This document shows positions 26,934-34,337 of a stretch of DNA of 58,298 nucleotides, in pieces. The position numbers were made by a program, and so were the translations under genes. Under the pieces are notes generated by a model that saw only the letters and a program-made list of their open reading frames with translations, was not told where the DNA came from and ran no database searches. Source of the stretch: Bryobacterales bacterium (GTDB lineage Bacteria > Acidobacteriota > Terriglobia > Bryobacterales > Bryobacteraceae); contig JAOAPR010000233.1 in NCBI GenBank assembly GCA_025463005.1, positions 1-58,298 on the forward strand, read 5' to 3'. How positions within the stretch are numbered: position 1 is the stretch's first letter; every line of letters begins with the position of its first letter.

Positions 26934-28463
26934 ATGCAGCTCTCGCGCGTTGTGGCGACTTCCGGCCGCGTGGCAGCCACAACGAAACGCCTGGAGAAAA
27001 TCGGCCTGATCGCCACTCTTCTTGAACAGCTCCAGCCAGAGGAGGTCGAGATTGCGGTTTCCTTTCTCAGCGGCGGCACGCGCCAGGGGCGTGTCGGCAT
27101 CGGCTACTCGACGTTGCGCGAGGCGATTGGATCGCCGGCCGCGGAGGCGAGCCTCGAATTGCTGGAAGTAGATCGCGCTTTCGAATCGCTTAAATCTACC
27201 CAGGGTTCAGGCTCAGTGGGACGCAAGCTGGAACTGCTAAGAAGCATTTTCTCCCGCGCCACTGAAGAGGAGCAGCGCTTTTTGACGGGTCTGCTGGGCG
27301 GTGAGCTTCGCCAGGGTGCGCTCGAAGGCATCATGTTGGAATCGGTTGCTCGCGCGTCGCGTGTGCCGCTCGAACGGGTCCGTCGCGCGGCGATGATGGC
27401 CGGGGCCATCCCCCCGATCGCCCGCGCTCTGTTTGAGCAAGGCGAAGCCGGCCTCGCCGCGTACGACGTGCGCCTCTTCCGCCCGGTGCAACCCATGCTC
27501 GCGCAGACCGCCGAAAACGCCGCGGAAGCCATCGACGAGCTGGGCGAGGCCGCGCTCGAATGGAAGCTGGACGGCGCCCGGATCCAGGTACACCGGTCCG
27601 GCGATGACGTGACCGTGTACTCGCGCAGTCTCAACGATGTAACAGCCGCGGTCCCGGAGATCGTGGAAGCAGCCCGCGGGCTTCCGGCGAAGGATCTCAT
27701 CCTGGATGGCGAAGTCATCAGCCTGAAGCCAGACGGGCGGCCGAATGCTTTTCAGACGACCATGCGTCGTTTCGGCCGCAAACTGGACGTGGACCGCATG
27801 CGGGCCGAACTGCCGCTTTCGCCGTTCTGGTTCGATTTGTTGTACCTGAACGGGACATCTCTGCTTGATGAGCCGCAGGCACGCCGCTTCGGAACCCTGG
27901 TTGAGCTGGCGCCGGCAACGGTGGTGCCGCACACGATCACCGCTGCTCCCGAAGATGCGGTCGAGTTCTTCGAAACGGCGCTGCGCCATGGGCACGAAGG
28001 CATCATGGCCAAATCAACATCGGCTCCGTATGCTGCTGGTGCCCGCGGCCAGAGTTGGCTGAAAGTAAAGAGCCCGCGTACTCTCGATCTCGTCATCCTG
28101 GCTGCGGAGTGGGGTAACGGCCGGCGGCGCGGCTGGCTGAGCAACTTGCATCTCGGTGCGCGCGATACCGAAAAAGGCGGCTTCGCGATGCTTGGCAAGA
28201 CTTTCAAGGGGCTTACAGACGAGATGCTGGCTTGGCAAACGCAAGAACTGCTGAAGCTGGAAATCGGACGCGACAAATATACCGTTCACGTGGAACCGAA
28301 ATTGGTAGCCGAAATAGCATTCAACGAGATCCAGGTTAGCGCTCGCTATCAAAGCGGCCTGGCATTGCGATTCGCGCGTGTGAAACGGTACCGATTGGAT
28401 AAATCCGCCGCCGAATCGGACACATTTCAGACCGTACAACAACTGGCAGGGCTCACGTCCTGA
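26934..28463 (+). CDS. ATP-dependent DNA ligase (LigB-type)
   Basis: 509 residues. An N-terminal helical DNA-binding domain (about 1-180) is followed by the nucleotidyltransferase core with the adenylation motif EWKLDGARIQVH (Lys211), LILDGEVIS, FDLLYLNG, GHEGIMAKS and WLKVK, and then an OB domain. The architecture matches the archaeal/mycobacterial LigB-like ATP-dependent ligases. It seals nicks; being next to ku, it is probably the end-joining ligase or an alternative to LigD at 53035-55008. No Shine-Dalgarno of note; Ku and ligase are likely cotranscribed. Confidence 0.95.
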   Translation: MQLSRVVATSGRVAATTKRLEKIGLIATLLEQLQPEEVEIAVSFLSGGTRQGRVGIGYSTLREAIGSPAAEASLELLEVDRAFESLKSTQGSGSVGRKLELLRSIFSRATEEEQRFLTGLLGGELRQGALEGIMLESVARASRVPLERVRRAAMMAGAIPPIARALFEQGEAGLAAYDVRLFRPVQPMLAQTAENAAEAIDELGEAALEWKLDGARIQVHRSGDDVTVYSRSLNDVTAAVPEIVEAARGLPAKDLILDGEVISLKPDGRPNAFQTTMRRFGRKLDVDRMRAELPLSPFWFDLLYLNGTSLLDEPQARRFGTLVELAPATVVPHTITAAPEDAVEFFETALRHGHEGIMAKSTSAPYAAGARGQSWLKVKSPRTLDLVILAAEWGNGRRRGWLSNLHLGARDTEKGGFAMLGKTFKGLTDEMLAWQTQELLKLEIGRDKYTVHVEPKLVAEIAFNEIQVSARYQSGLALRFARVKRYRLDKSAAESDTFQTVQQLAGLTS

Positions 28464-28522
28464 AAGCGGTCACGGTGTGGCCCGCCACGTGCACTGCATC
28501 CCCGAAGAAAGGAACATTCGAG

Positions 28523-28702
28523 ATGAGAAATAGCACGAAGGATCAGATCAAAGGCAAGGCACACGAACTCAAAGGCAAGGCCAAAGAGAAGGCTGGTCAA
28601 GTCACAAAAAACCCGGGCATGGAAGCACGCGGGCGGGATGAAAAACTCGGAGGCAAGATTCAAAAGAAGGCCGGCCAGATCGAACGAGTTTTCGAGAAAT
28701 AA
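28523..28702 (+). CDS. CsbD family stress protein
   Basis: 59 residues from ATG 28523, with AAAGGAA upstream. The sequence RNSTKDQIKGKAHELKGKAKEKAGQVTKNP and EKLGGKIQKKAGQIERVFEK is the CsbD/YjbJ repeat pattern, a small Lys-rich, probably disordered or helical cytoplasmic protein induced by general or osmotic stress in other bacteria. Its molecular role is unknown. It sits 59 bases after the ligase gene. Confidence 0.85.
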   Translation: MRNSTKDQIKGKAHELKGKAKEKAGQVTKNPGMEARGRDEKLGGKIQKKAGQIERVFEK

Positions 28703-28707
28703 GGCAC

Positions 28708-28845
28708 GTGCCTGAGCCAAAACCACCTCGCGATCCTGACCCAAGTGACCCGCCGGATTCGCCACCGGGACCGAATCCCGACGAACCGGGACCAATTGAG
28801 CCCGGAATTGACCCTGATCCGGCCGCGCCGCCGCAGCGGCTCTAG
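28708..28845 (+). CDS. tiny proline-rich acidic protein
   Basis: A 45-residue frame starts at GTG 28708, five bases after the CsbD stop, with AAGG just before it. It reads PEPKPPRDPDPSDPPDSPP followed by GPNPDEPGPIEPGIDPDPAAPPQRL, with a proline about every third residue and Asp/Glu between. The regular P-x-P pattern and the tight spacing behind csbD argue that it is translated. It would be an extended, disordered peptide of unknown role. A CCGCCGC/GCGGCGG hairpin overlaps the 3' end. Confidence 0.5.
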   Translation: MPEPKPPRDPDPSDPPDSPPGPNPDEPGPIEPGIDPDPAAPPQRL

Positions 28846-28883
28846 CGGCGGTGCCCAGCCGGTGTGAGTCACTAAGATGTTGC

Positions 28884-28899
28884 CCTGCCGAACGGCAGG
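28884..28899. promoter_or_regulatory. palindromic candidate operator upstream of the polyketide operon
   Basis: CCTGCCG-AA-CGGCAGG is a perfect 7+7 palindrome with a 2-base centre, about 90 bases before the first gene of the type III polyketide synthase operon. A two-base loop is too short for an RNA hairpin, so a dimeric DNA-binding protein is the likelier reader. No regulator gene lies in the operon. Confidence 0.4.
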
Positions 28900-28988
28900 C
28901 CCAAGTGCCTGTAATGTAACGCTTTCACGTGTCATCTGACTGGAACGCACCCCAACCAGAGCGCGTCCATTAGTTAGCTTCATCCCTC

Positions 28989-30347
28989 ATGGCACTCCCG
29001 GTTGCCGCCATAGCTAACGACGCCTACGCTGCTCATGTCAACCCTCAATGGGTCAGGCTACTGAATCTGCTCGAAATGAACGTTCAGTACGAGCGGTGCA
29101 GCGGCGTGGAACTGAACACCACCGACGGACGCACCATCCTGGACTTCCTCTCAGGATATTGCGTACACAACGCGGGCCATAATCACCCCGAAATCATCGC
29201 GGCCCTGAAAGACGAATTGGATCGAAGAGGGCCTGCGATGTTGCAGAGCCACGTTCCGGAACTGGCCGGCGAGCTCGGTGCACGTTTGTGCTCCAGGGCC
29301 GGTGGCAAGTTGACGAAAACATTTTTCTGCAGCTCGGGCAGCGAAGGTGTCGAGGCTGCGATTAAGTTTTCGCGCGCACGCACCGGAAGAAAGGGCCTGT
29401 TGTATGCGGAAGGCGCTTTTCATGGGCTTACCTGCGGCGCTCTCTCCCTGATGAGCGATGGATTCTGGAAGAACGGCTTTGGCCCGCTGCTGCCCGACAC
29501 GCAGGCGATCCCGTTTGGCGATACCGACGCCCTCGAACGGCACCTGTCCCGTCGCGAATTCGCGGCTTTTATCGTCGAGCCTGTTCAGGGCGAGGCGGGC
29601 ATTCGCATTCCCGATGATTCTTATTTGAAGAACGCAGAATCAATCTGCAGGCAGACGGGCACACTGTTCGTCATCGATGAAGTGCAGACCGGCATGTACC
29701 GTACGGGAAAGTTCCTGGCCTCTCATCACTTCAAAGCGGAGCCGGACATGGTCGTAATGGCCAAAGCGCTCAGCGGAGGCCTGGTCCCGGTAGGCGCGCT
29801 TCTGATGACCGATGACGTTTACGACGCCGTCTACAATTCCCTGAAGCGAGCCATCGTACACACATCGACCTTCAGCGAGAACGCTCTGTCCATGCGCGCC
29901 GGATTGGCGACATTGGATGTCCTGGAGAGCGATGGTTTGGGAGAACGAGCGACGCGCCTCGGCGAGAGGCTCCGTGGCCGCCTCAGAGAGGTGCTCTCAG
30001 CCTACGAAATGGTACAGGACGTTCGCGGGATCGGAATGTTCTCGGGGATCGAGTTCACCGCACCCCGTCGAATGAGCCTGCGAATTCCGTTTGAAGCATT
30101 CAGAACCATTCACCCCGGCATGTTCGGACAGGTCCTGGTCATGCGGTTGTTCCGGGATAAAGGTATCCTGACCCAAATTTGCGGGAACAACTTCATGGTG
30201 CTGAAAGTTGCGCCGCCGTTGGTTGTATCGGACGAGCAAATCGAGTACTTTGTGAATGCTATTAACGATGTGGTCAGCCTGGTGCATTCGTCCAATGCGT
30301 TCTGGAGCGAGGCGCTGGGTCTGGCTCGCCGGGTGATGAGCGTATGA
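28989..30347 (+). CDS. class III PLP-dependent aminotransferase
   Basis: 452 residues. The fold-type I class III pattern is clear: LDFLSGYCVHNAGHNHPEI, CSSGSEGVEAAIKFSRA (PLP phosphate), FHGLTCGALS, EPVQGEAGI, FVIDEVQTGMYRTG and the Schiff-base Lys259 in VVMAKALSGGLVPVGA. Relatives transfer amino groups between omega-amino acids such as ornithine, acetylornithine, lysine or 4-aminobutyrate and a keto acid. It is the first gene of a tight operon with a TPR-like protein, a type III polyketide synthase, a flavoprotein and a YceI protein, so it may make an amine or amino-acid starter for the product. The amino donor is unknown. Confidence 0.85.
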   Translation: MALPVAAIANDAYAAHVNPQWVRLLNLLEMNVQYERCSGVELNTTDGRTILDFLSGYCVHNAGHNHPEIIAALKDELDRRGPAMLQSHVPELAGELGARLCSRAGGKLTKTFFCSSGSEGVEAAIKFSRARTGRKGLLYAEGAFHGLTCGALSLMSDGFWKNGFGPLLPDTQAIPFGDTDALERHLSRREFAAFIVEPVQGEAGIRIPDDSYLKNAESICRQTGTLFVIDEVQTGMYRTGKFLASHHFKAEPDMVVMAKALSGGLVPVGALLMTDDVYDAVYNSLKRAIVHTSTFSENALSMRAGLATLDVLESDGLGERATRLGERLRGRLREVLSAYEMVQDVRGIGMFSGIEFTAPRRMSLRIPFEAFRTIHPGMFGQVLVMRLFRDKGILTQICGNNFMVLKVAPPLVVSDEQIEYFVNAINDVVSLVHSSNAFWSEALGLARRVMSV

Positions 30348-30356
30348 GTGTCTAAA

Positions 30357-31190
30357 ATGTGGCGTCCCCCGCTATTCCTGCTTGCAGCCCTGCTCGCACA
30401 GTTGTGCCTCAAGGCTGATGAACCCTCCCTTCTGGATCAGGGTTACCGCCAGATGTACAATCTCCAGTTCGATGCGGCGCATCGCTCGTTCCAGGAGTGG
30501 GCGAAATCGCATCCCACCGAGCCAATGGGGCCCGTATCGGACGCCGCCGCATATCTCTTCGCGGAGTTCGACAGGCTGCACATACTCGAATCCGAATTTT
30601 TTGTGGACGATAGCTTTCGCTCCCACCAGAAGCTGGCGCCCGATGCTGCCGTGCGCGAGAGGTTCGAACAGGCTCTTAACAAAGGGCAGCAGCTTGCCGA
30701 TCGTAAGCTCGCGCAGTTCCCCCAAGATCATGAGGCGATGTTCGCGAATGTGATGCGGATGGGTCTCCATGCGGACTACAGGGCTCTCATTGAAAAGAAA
30801 TACGCGGCAGCCCTGGACGAAATGAAAGCAGGGCGTTTGCTCGCCCAGCAGCTAGTGACAGCCGATCCGGCGTTTTATGACGCTTATCTCGCGATCGGTG
30901 TGGAGAATTACCTGCTCAGCCAGAAGATCGCTCCCCTGCGATGGTTTCTTCGGATAAGTGGAGCTCAAACCGACAAAGACGAAGGACTCAGGAATCTGCG
31001 ATTGACCGCGGAGAAGGGTCATTACCTTCTTCCCTATGCGCGCCTGCTGTTGGCTGTGGCTGCCTTGCGCGATGGGGATAGTGAACGCGCTGCCGCCACC
31101 CTGCGCGATCTTGTGCTGGAGTTTCCGAACAACCGGCTCTATGCCCAGGAACTGCTGAAGTTAGCGCCGCGCCCGAAAAAAACCTCATGA
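30357..31190 (+). CDS. secreted TPR-like helical protein
   Basis: 277 residues from ATG 30357; a GTG at 30348, immediately after the preceding stop codon, is an alternative. A signal peptide (PPLFLLAALLAQLCLKA) is followed by helical repeats: LLDQGYRQMYNLQFDAAHRSFQEWAKSHP, KYAAALDEMKAGRLLAQQLVTADPAFYDAYLAIG, and LLLAVAALRDGDSERAAATLRDLVLEFPNN, which have the spacing of tetratricopeptide repeats. It overlaps the polyketide synthase start by four bases (ATGA), implying translational coupling. It may hold other proteins or the product at the membrane; no enzymatic motif is visible. Confidence 0.7.
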   Translation: MWRPPLFLLAALLAQLCLKADEPSLLDQGYRQMYNLQFDAAHRSFQEWAKSHPTEPMGPVSDAAAYLFAEFDRLHILESEFFVDDSFRSHQKLAPDAAVRERFEQALNKGQQLADRKLAQFPQDHEAMFANVMRMGLHADYRALIEKKYAAALDEMKAGRLLAQQLVTADPAFYDAYLAIGVENYLLSQKIAPLRWFLRISGAQTDKDEGLRNLRLTAEKGHYLLPYARLLLAVAALRDGDSERAAATLRDLVLEFPNNRLYAQELLKLAPRPKKTS

Positions 31191-32236
31191 AGATCGTCTC
31201 CGCCGCCAGCGCCTTTCCGAAACACTACTATCCTCAGCCGGTTCTGCTCGCAGCCTTGCGACAGTACTGGGGCGGCAAACTCGATGACCCGCGCGTGCTT
31301 GACCGCCTCCACGAACATGTAGGGGTCGAGGGCCGGCATCTGGCCTTGCCGCTGGAGTCGTATTTAGGCCTGAACACGTGGGGAAAGGCGAACGACGCCT
31401 GGATTGAGGCCGCCGAGGAAACAGGACAGCAGGCGATTTGCCGGGCACTCTCCCAGGCAGGACTTGCCGCCACGGATCCAGGCGCACTGTTCTTCATTTC
31501 GATTACCGGCATTGCGAGTCCGTCGATCGACGCACGGTTGATCAATCGAATGGGGTTATCGCCGAACATTCGCCGGATTCCGATCTTTGGATTGGGCTGC
31601 GTAGGCGGCGCTGCAGGCATCGCTCGCGCCGCCGATTATGTTCGCGCATATCCGGACCAGACAGCCATCGTGCTGGCCGCTGAATTCTGCTCTCTCACTT
31701 TGCAGCGGGATGACTTGTCGGTAGCGAATCTCATTTCATCTGGCCTGTTTGGCGACGGGGCCGCGGCCGTAATCATTTCCGGTGGAGAGGTGGACCTGCC
31801 CGGGCCGGAGATCCTGGCCACGCGCTCGATCTTCTATCCGGACACCGAGCAGGTGATGGGATGGGATATCAGCGAGGAAGGTTTTCGCATTGTTCTATCG
31901 CGCGAAGTGCCCGCCATGGTCCGTAAGCACCTTGCGCCTGACGTGGACGAGTTTCTTGCAGACAACGGCCTGAATCGCCGCGATATCGGCAGCTGGATCA
32001 TGCACACTGGCGGCCCTGCGGTGCTGCAGGCTATCGAACAAGTATTCGATCTCCAGAACGGAGAGCTGGGTGCGTCCTGGGACAGTCTCCGTAACACCGG
32101 CAATCTCTCATCGGCCTCGGTTCTGGTCGTCCTGGAGGAGGTTATGAGGCGTCGCAGACCCGAACCGGGCACATTGAGCATTCTCGCCGCCATGGGGCCA
32201 GGGTTTTGCTCCGAGCTGGTTTTGCTGCGTTGGTGA
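31187..32236 (+). CDS. type III polyketide synthase (chalcone-synthase family)
   Basis: 349 residues. The thiolase-fold catalytic triad is in place: Cys138 in IFGLGCVGGAAG, His273 in WIMHTGGP and Asn306 in LRNTGNLSSASV. The C-terminal GPGFCSELVLLRW is also typical. Such enzymes load an acyl-CoA or aromatic-CoA starter, extend it with malonyl-CoA and cyclise the chain to alkylresorcinols, alkylpyrones or phloroglucinols. The ATG overlaps the previous stop (ATGA). The flavoprotein gene starts four bases after this stop. Starter and product cannot be read from sequence. Confidence 0.92.
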   Translation: MKIVSAASAFPKHYYPQPVLLAALRQYWGGKLDDPRVLDRLHEHVGVEGRHLALPLESYLGLNTWGKANDAWIEAAEETGQQAICRALSQAGLAATDPGALFFISITGIASPSIDARLINRMGLSPNIRRIPIFGLGCVGGAAGIARAADYVRAYPDQTAIVLAAEFCSLTLQRDDLSVANLISSGLFGDGAAAVIISGGEVDLPGPEILATRSIFYPDTEQVMGWDISEEGFRIVLSREVPAMVRKHLAPDVDEFLADNGLNRRDIGSWIMHTGGPAVLQAIEQVFDLQNGELGASWDSLRNTGNLSSASVLVVLEEVMRRRRPEPGTLSILAAMGPGFCSELVLLRW

Positions 32237-32240
32237 CGGC

Positions 32241-33353
32241 GTGAGCCTCGATTTCGACACAGACGTTTTTGTGGCCGGAGGCGGACCGGCGGGACTGGCG
32301 GTCGCGATCGCCGCACGCCGCAAAGGCTTGCGTGTGATGCTGGCCGACTGTTCCGTTCCTCCCATCGATAAGGCATGTGGAGAGGGGCTGATGCCGGATG
32401 CGCAGCTCGCTCTGCGCCAACTGGGCGTGCATCTCGACCGGTCCGAAGGTTTTCCATTCCGTGGAATCCGTTTCCTGGACGGCGGATTATGCGCAGACGC
32501 CAGTTTTCCGGAGGAGGGTGGAATCGGCATGCGCCGAACTGTTCTGCACGGGAGAATGGCGCAGCACGCCTCCGCTCTGGGGGTCGATCTGCTGTGGGGC
32601 AAGCGCGTAAGCGGAATCGATGGCGACCGCATTAGCGTAGCAGGCACCACAGTGCGCTCACGGTGGATCGTCGGAGCCGATGGAATCGGATCCCGGGTGC
32701 GCCGCTGGTCCGGACTGGACAATGGTTCAGGAAGGGAGCTTCGGTTCGGGTTCCGGCTGCATTATCGTGTCGCGCCCTGGACCGATTGCATGGAGATCTA
32801 CTGGGGAGACGGCTGCCAGGTTTATGTCACGCCGGTCGGGCCTGAGGATGTCTGCGTTGCGCTGATCTCAAGGGACCATCGCCTCCGCCTCGATCAGGCC
32901 CTGAACCACTTTCCGGAACTGCTTTCAATGTTGAATGGAACGGCTCCGGTTACGATGGAACGTGGGGCAGTCTCAGCTACGCGCAGGTTCAAAGCCGTTC
33001 ATCGCGGTCGGGTTGCGCTGGCAGGCGATGCCTCTGGCTCCGTTGACGCCATCACAGGCGAAGGGATCTGTCTCGGCTTTCAGCAGGCGCTGGCGCTGGC
33101 TGAAGCGCTCGCCAACGGCGATCTCGCGCAATACCAGGCCGAGCACAAACGAATTCTGCGGCGTCCGACGTTCATGGCGCGCACCATGCTGCTGATGGAA
33201 CATCGTGCACGCCTGCGCCGCCGCGCACTGCAAGCATTTTCGTCCTCGCCTCGGATTTTCGCGGGAATGCTCGCTATGCACATAGGCGCTGCTTCGCCGT
33301 TCGAATTCGCCGCAAATGGGATCGAGCTGGGCTGGCGGATGCTGGCGGGTTGA
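32241..33353 (+). CDS. FAD-dependent oxidoreductase (geranylgeranyl reductase/hydroxylase-like)
   Basis: 370 residues from GTG 32241. The FAD-binding Rossmann motif VAGGGPAGLAVAIAARRKG is near the N-terminus and the second FAD motif VALAGDASGSVDAITGEGICLGFQQALALAEAL is at residues ~255-290; GADGIGSRVRRWSGL is the middle motif of UbiH/PHBH-like hydroxylases and geranylgeranyl reductases. In this operon it would hydroxylate or reduce the polyketide synthase product. Such flavoproteins are often found next to type III polyketide synthases in bacteria. The distal substrate pocket is not informative by eye. Confidence 0.85.
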   Translation: MSLDFDTDVFVAGGGPAGLAVAIAARRKGLRVMLADCSVPPIDKACGEGLMPDAQLALRQLGVHLDRSEGFPFRGIRFLDGGLCADASFPEEGGIGMRRTVLHGRMAQHASALGVDLLWGKRVSGIDGDRISVAGTTVRSRWIVGADGIGSRVRRWSGLDNGSGRELRFGFRLHYRVAPWTDCMEIYWGDGCQVYVTPVGPEDVCVALISRDHRLRLDQALNHFPELLSMLNGTAPVTMERGAVSATRRFKAVHRGRVALAGDASGSVDAITGEGICLGFQQALALAEALANGDLAQYQAEHKRILRRPTFMARTMLLMEHRARLRRRALQAFSSSPRIFAGMLAMHIGAASPFEFAANGIELGWRMLAG

Positions 33354-33356
33354 CGC

Positions 33357-33941
33357 ATGCTTTCCACGCTTCGGCTCGTGACCACGGCGGTGTTAGTGAG
33401 TTGTCTCGCGACGGCCGTATCGCTGCACGCGGAGACTGTCGTGTTCGACCCGGCGCGCACGACGGTAGACTTCACTCTCGGAGACGTCCTGCACACCGTA
33501 CATGGCGGTTTCAAGCTTAAAAGCGGAGCCATCCGCTTCGATACAGAGACAGGCAAAGCAAGCGGTTCGCTGGTGGTGGACGCAACGAGTGGCGACAGCG
33601 GCAACGGCGCCCGGGACCACAGAATGCACAAGAACATTCTTGAGAGCGACCGCTACCCTGAAATCGTGTTCACGCCGGACGTCGTGAGCGGCAAACTCTC
33701 GCCGACGGGAACCGCCCAGATTCAAGTACACGGCTTCTTCCGTATTCACGGCGCAGATCACGAGATGACGCTTCCTTTCGAAGTCCAGCGCGAAGGCGGG
33801 CAAGTCACAGCCGCGACGCAATTCTCGGTGCCATACGTGAAGTGGGGCATGAAGAACCCGAGCACGTTCTTGCTGAAGGTAAACGATAAGGTAGAAATCA
33901 GCATCCGCACCGCCGGGCGGTTTTCGGAGGAAAAACCCTAG
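33357..33941 (+). CDS. secreted YceI family protein
   Basis: 194 residues with a signal peptide (VTTAVLVSCLATAVSLHA). The YceI lipocalin-like fold is clear: VVFDPARTTVDFTLGDVLHTVHGGFKLKSGAIRFD, then GNGARDHRMHKNILESDRYPEIVFTPD and VHGFFRIHGADHEMTLPFEV. YceI proteins bind isoprenoid chains such as polyprenyl or quinone tails in the periplasm. It starts four bases after the flavoprotein stop and ends the operon, so a lipid-like product carried or stored by this protein is plausible but is inference. Confidence 0.9.
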   Translation: MLSTLRLVTTAVLVSCLATAVSLHAETVVFDPARTTVDFTLGDVLHTVHGGFKLKSGAIRFDTETGKASGSLVVDATSGDSGNGARDHRMHKNILESDRYPEIVFTPDVVSGKLSPTGTAQIQVHGFFRIHGADHEMTLPFEVQREGGQVTAATQFSVPYVKWGMKNPSTFLLKVNDKVEISIRTAGRFSEEKP

Positions 33942-33946
33942 CCGTA

Positions 33947-34195
33947 CTAAGCTGCAACCTCGGGTTCATCGTCCTCATCTTCCTCATCCTCGCCGTCCTC
34001 AACATCATCCTCCTCGTCCTCGTCCTCGTCCTCCTCTTCGTCGTCGTCTTCCTCGTCCTCGTCATCTTCATCCACTTCATCGTCATCTTCAGCGCCCGGC
34101 TCGGATATTTCATCCTTGTCAAAGACATCGTCGGGGTCAATCGCGAATGTTTGTTTTACTTTGGATTCGGCTTGTGGAAATTTATAATGCGGCAT
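33947..34195 (-). CDS. acidic Asp/Glu-tract protein
   Basis: 82 residues from ATG 34195. The first ~30 residues (PHYKFPQAESKVKQTFAIDPDD) look like a normal soluble start; the rest is almost only Asp and Glu with few Val, Gly and Pro, about 45 residues long, ending PEVAA. At DNA level this is a long run of GAC/GAT/GAG/GAA codons (visible as TCC/TCG/TCA triplets on the + strand at 33956-34080). The protein should be disordered and strongly negative; a metal- or cation-binding or nucleic-acid-mimic role is possible. The frame extends further upstream without better support. It converges with the YceI gene, six bases apart. Confidence 0.6.
   Translation of the reverse strand: MPHYKFPQAESKVKQTFAIDPDDVFDKDEISEPGAEDDDEVDEDDEDEEDDDEEEDEDEDEEDDVEDGEDEEDEDDEPEVAA
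34161..34188 (+). promoter_or_regulatory. candidate sigma-70-type promoter for the Hsp70-like gene
   Basis: TTGGAT (34161-34166), a 16-bp spacer and a consensus TATAAT (34183-34188) point toward the Hsp70-like gene at 34338, giving a leader of about 140 bases. The -10 box lies inside the first codons of the acidic-protein gene on the other strand. A palindrome GAAACGTTTC (34230-34239) sits in the leader and could be an operator. Confidence 0.5.
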
Positions 34196-34337
34196 TGAGA
34201 TTCTCTGAGGATAGAGGTCTGAAGTGCTTGAAACGTTTCGGGAAGGGCAGGGGTCCCAGTGGTGCGAACATAAAGAGGGAGGAGAGTGCTGGAAGGGGTC
34301 ATGGGTCCCACTCGCACTCCCGTGAAACAAACACCGT

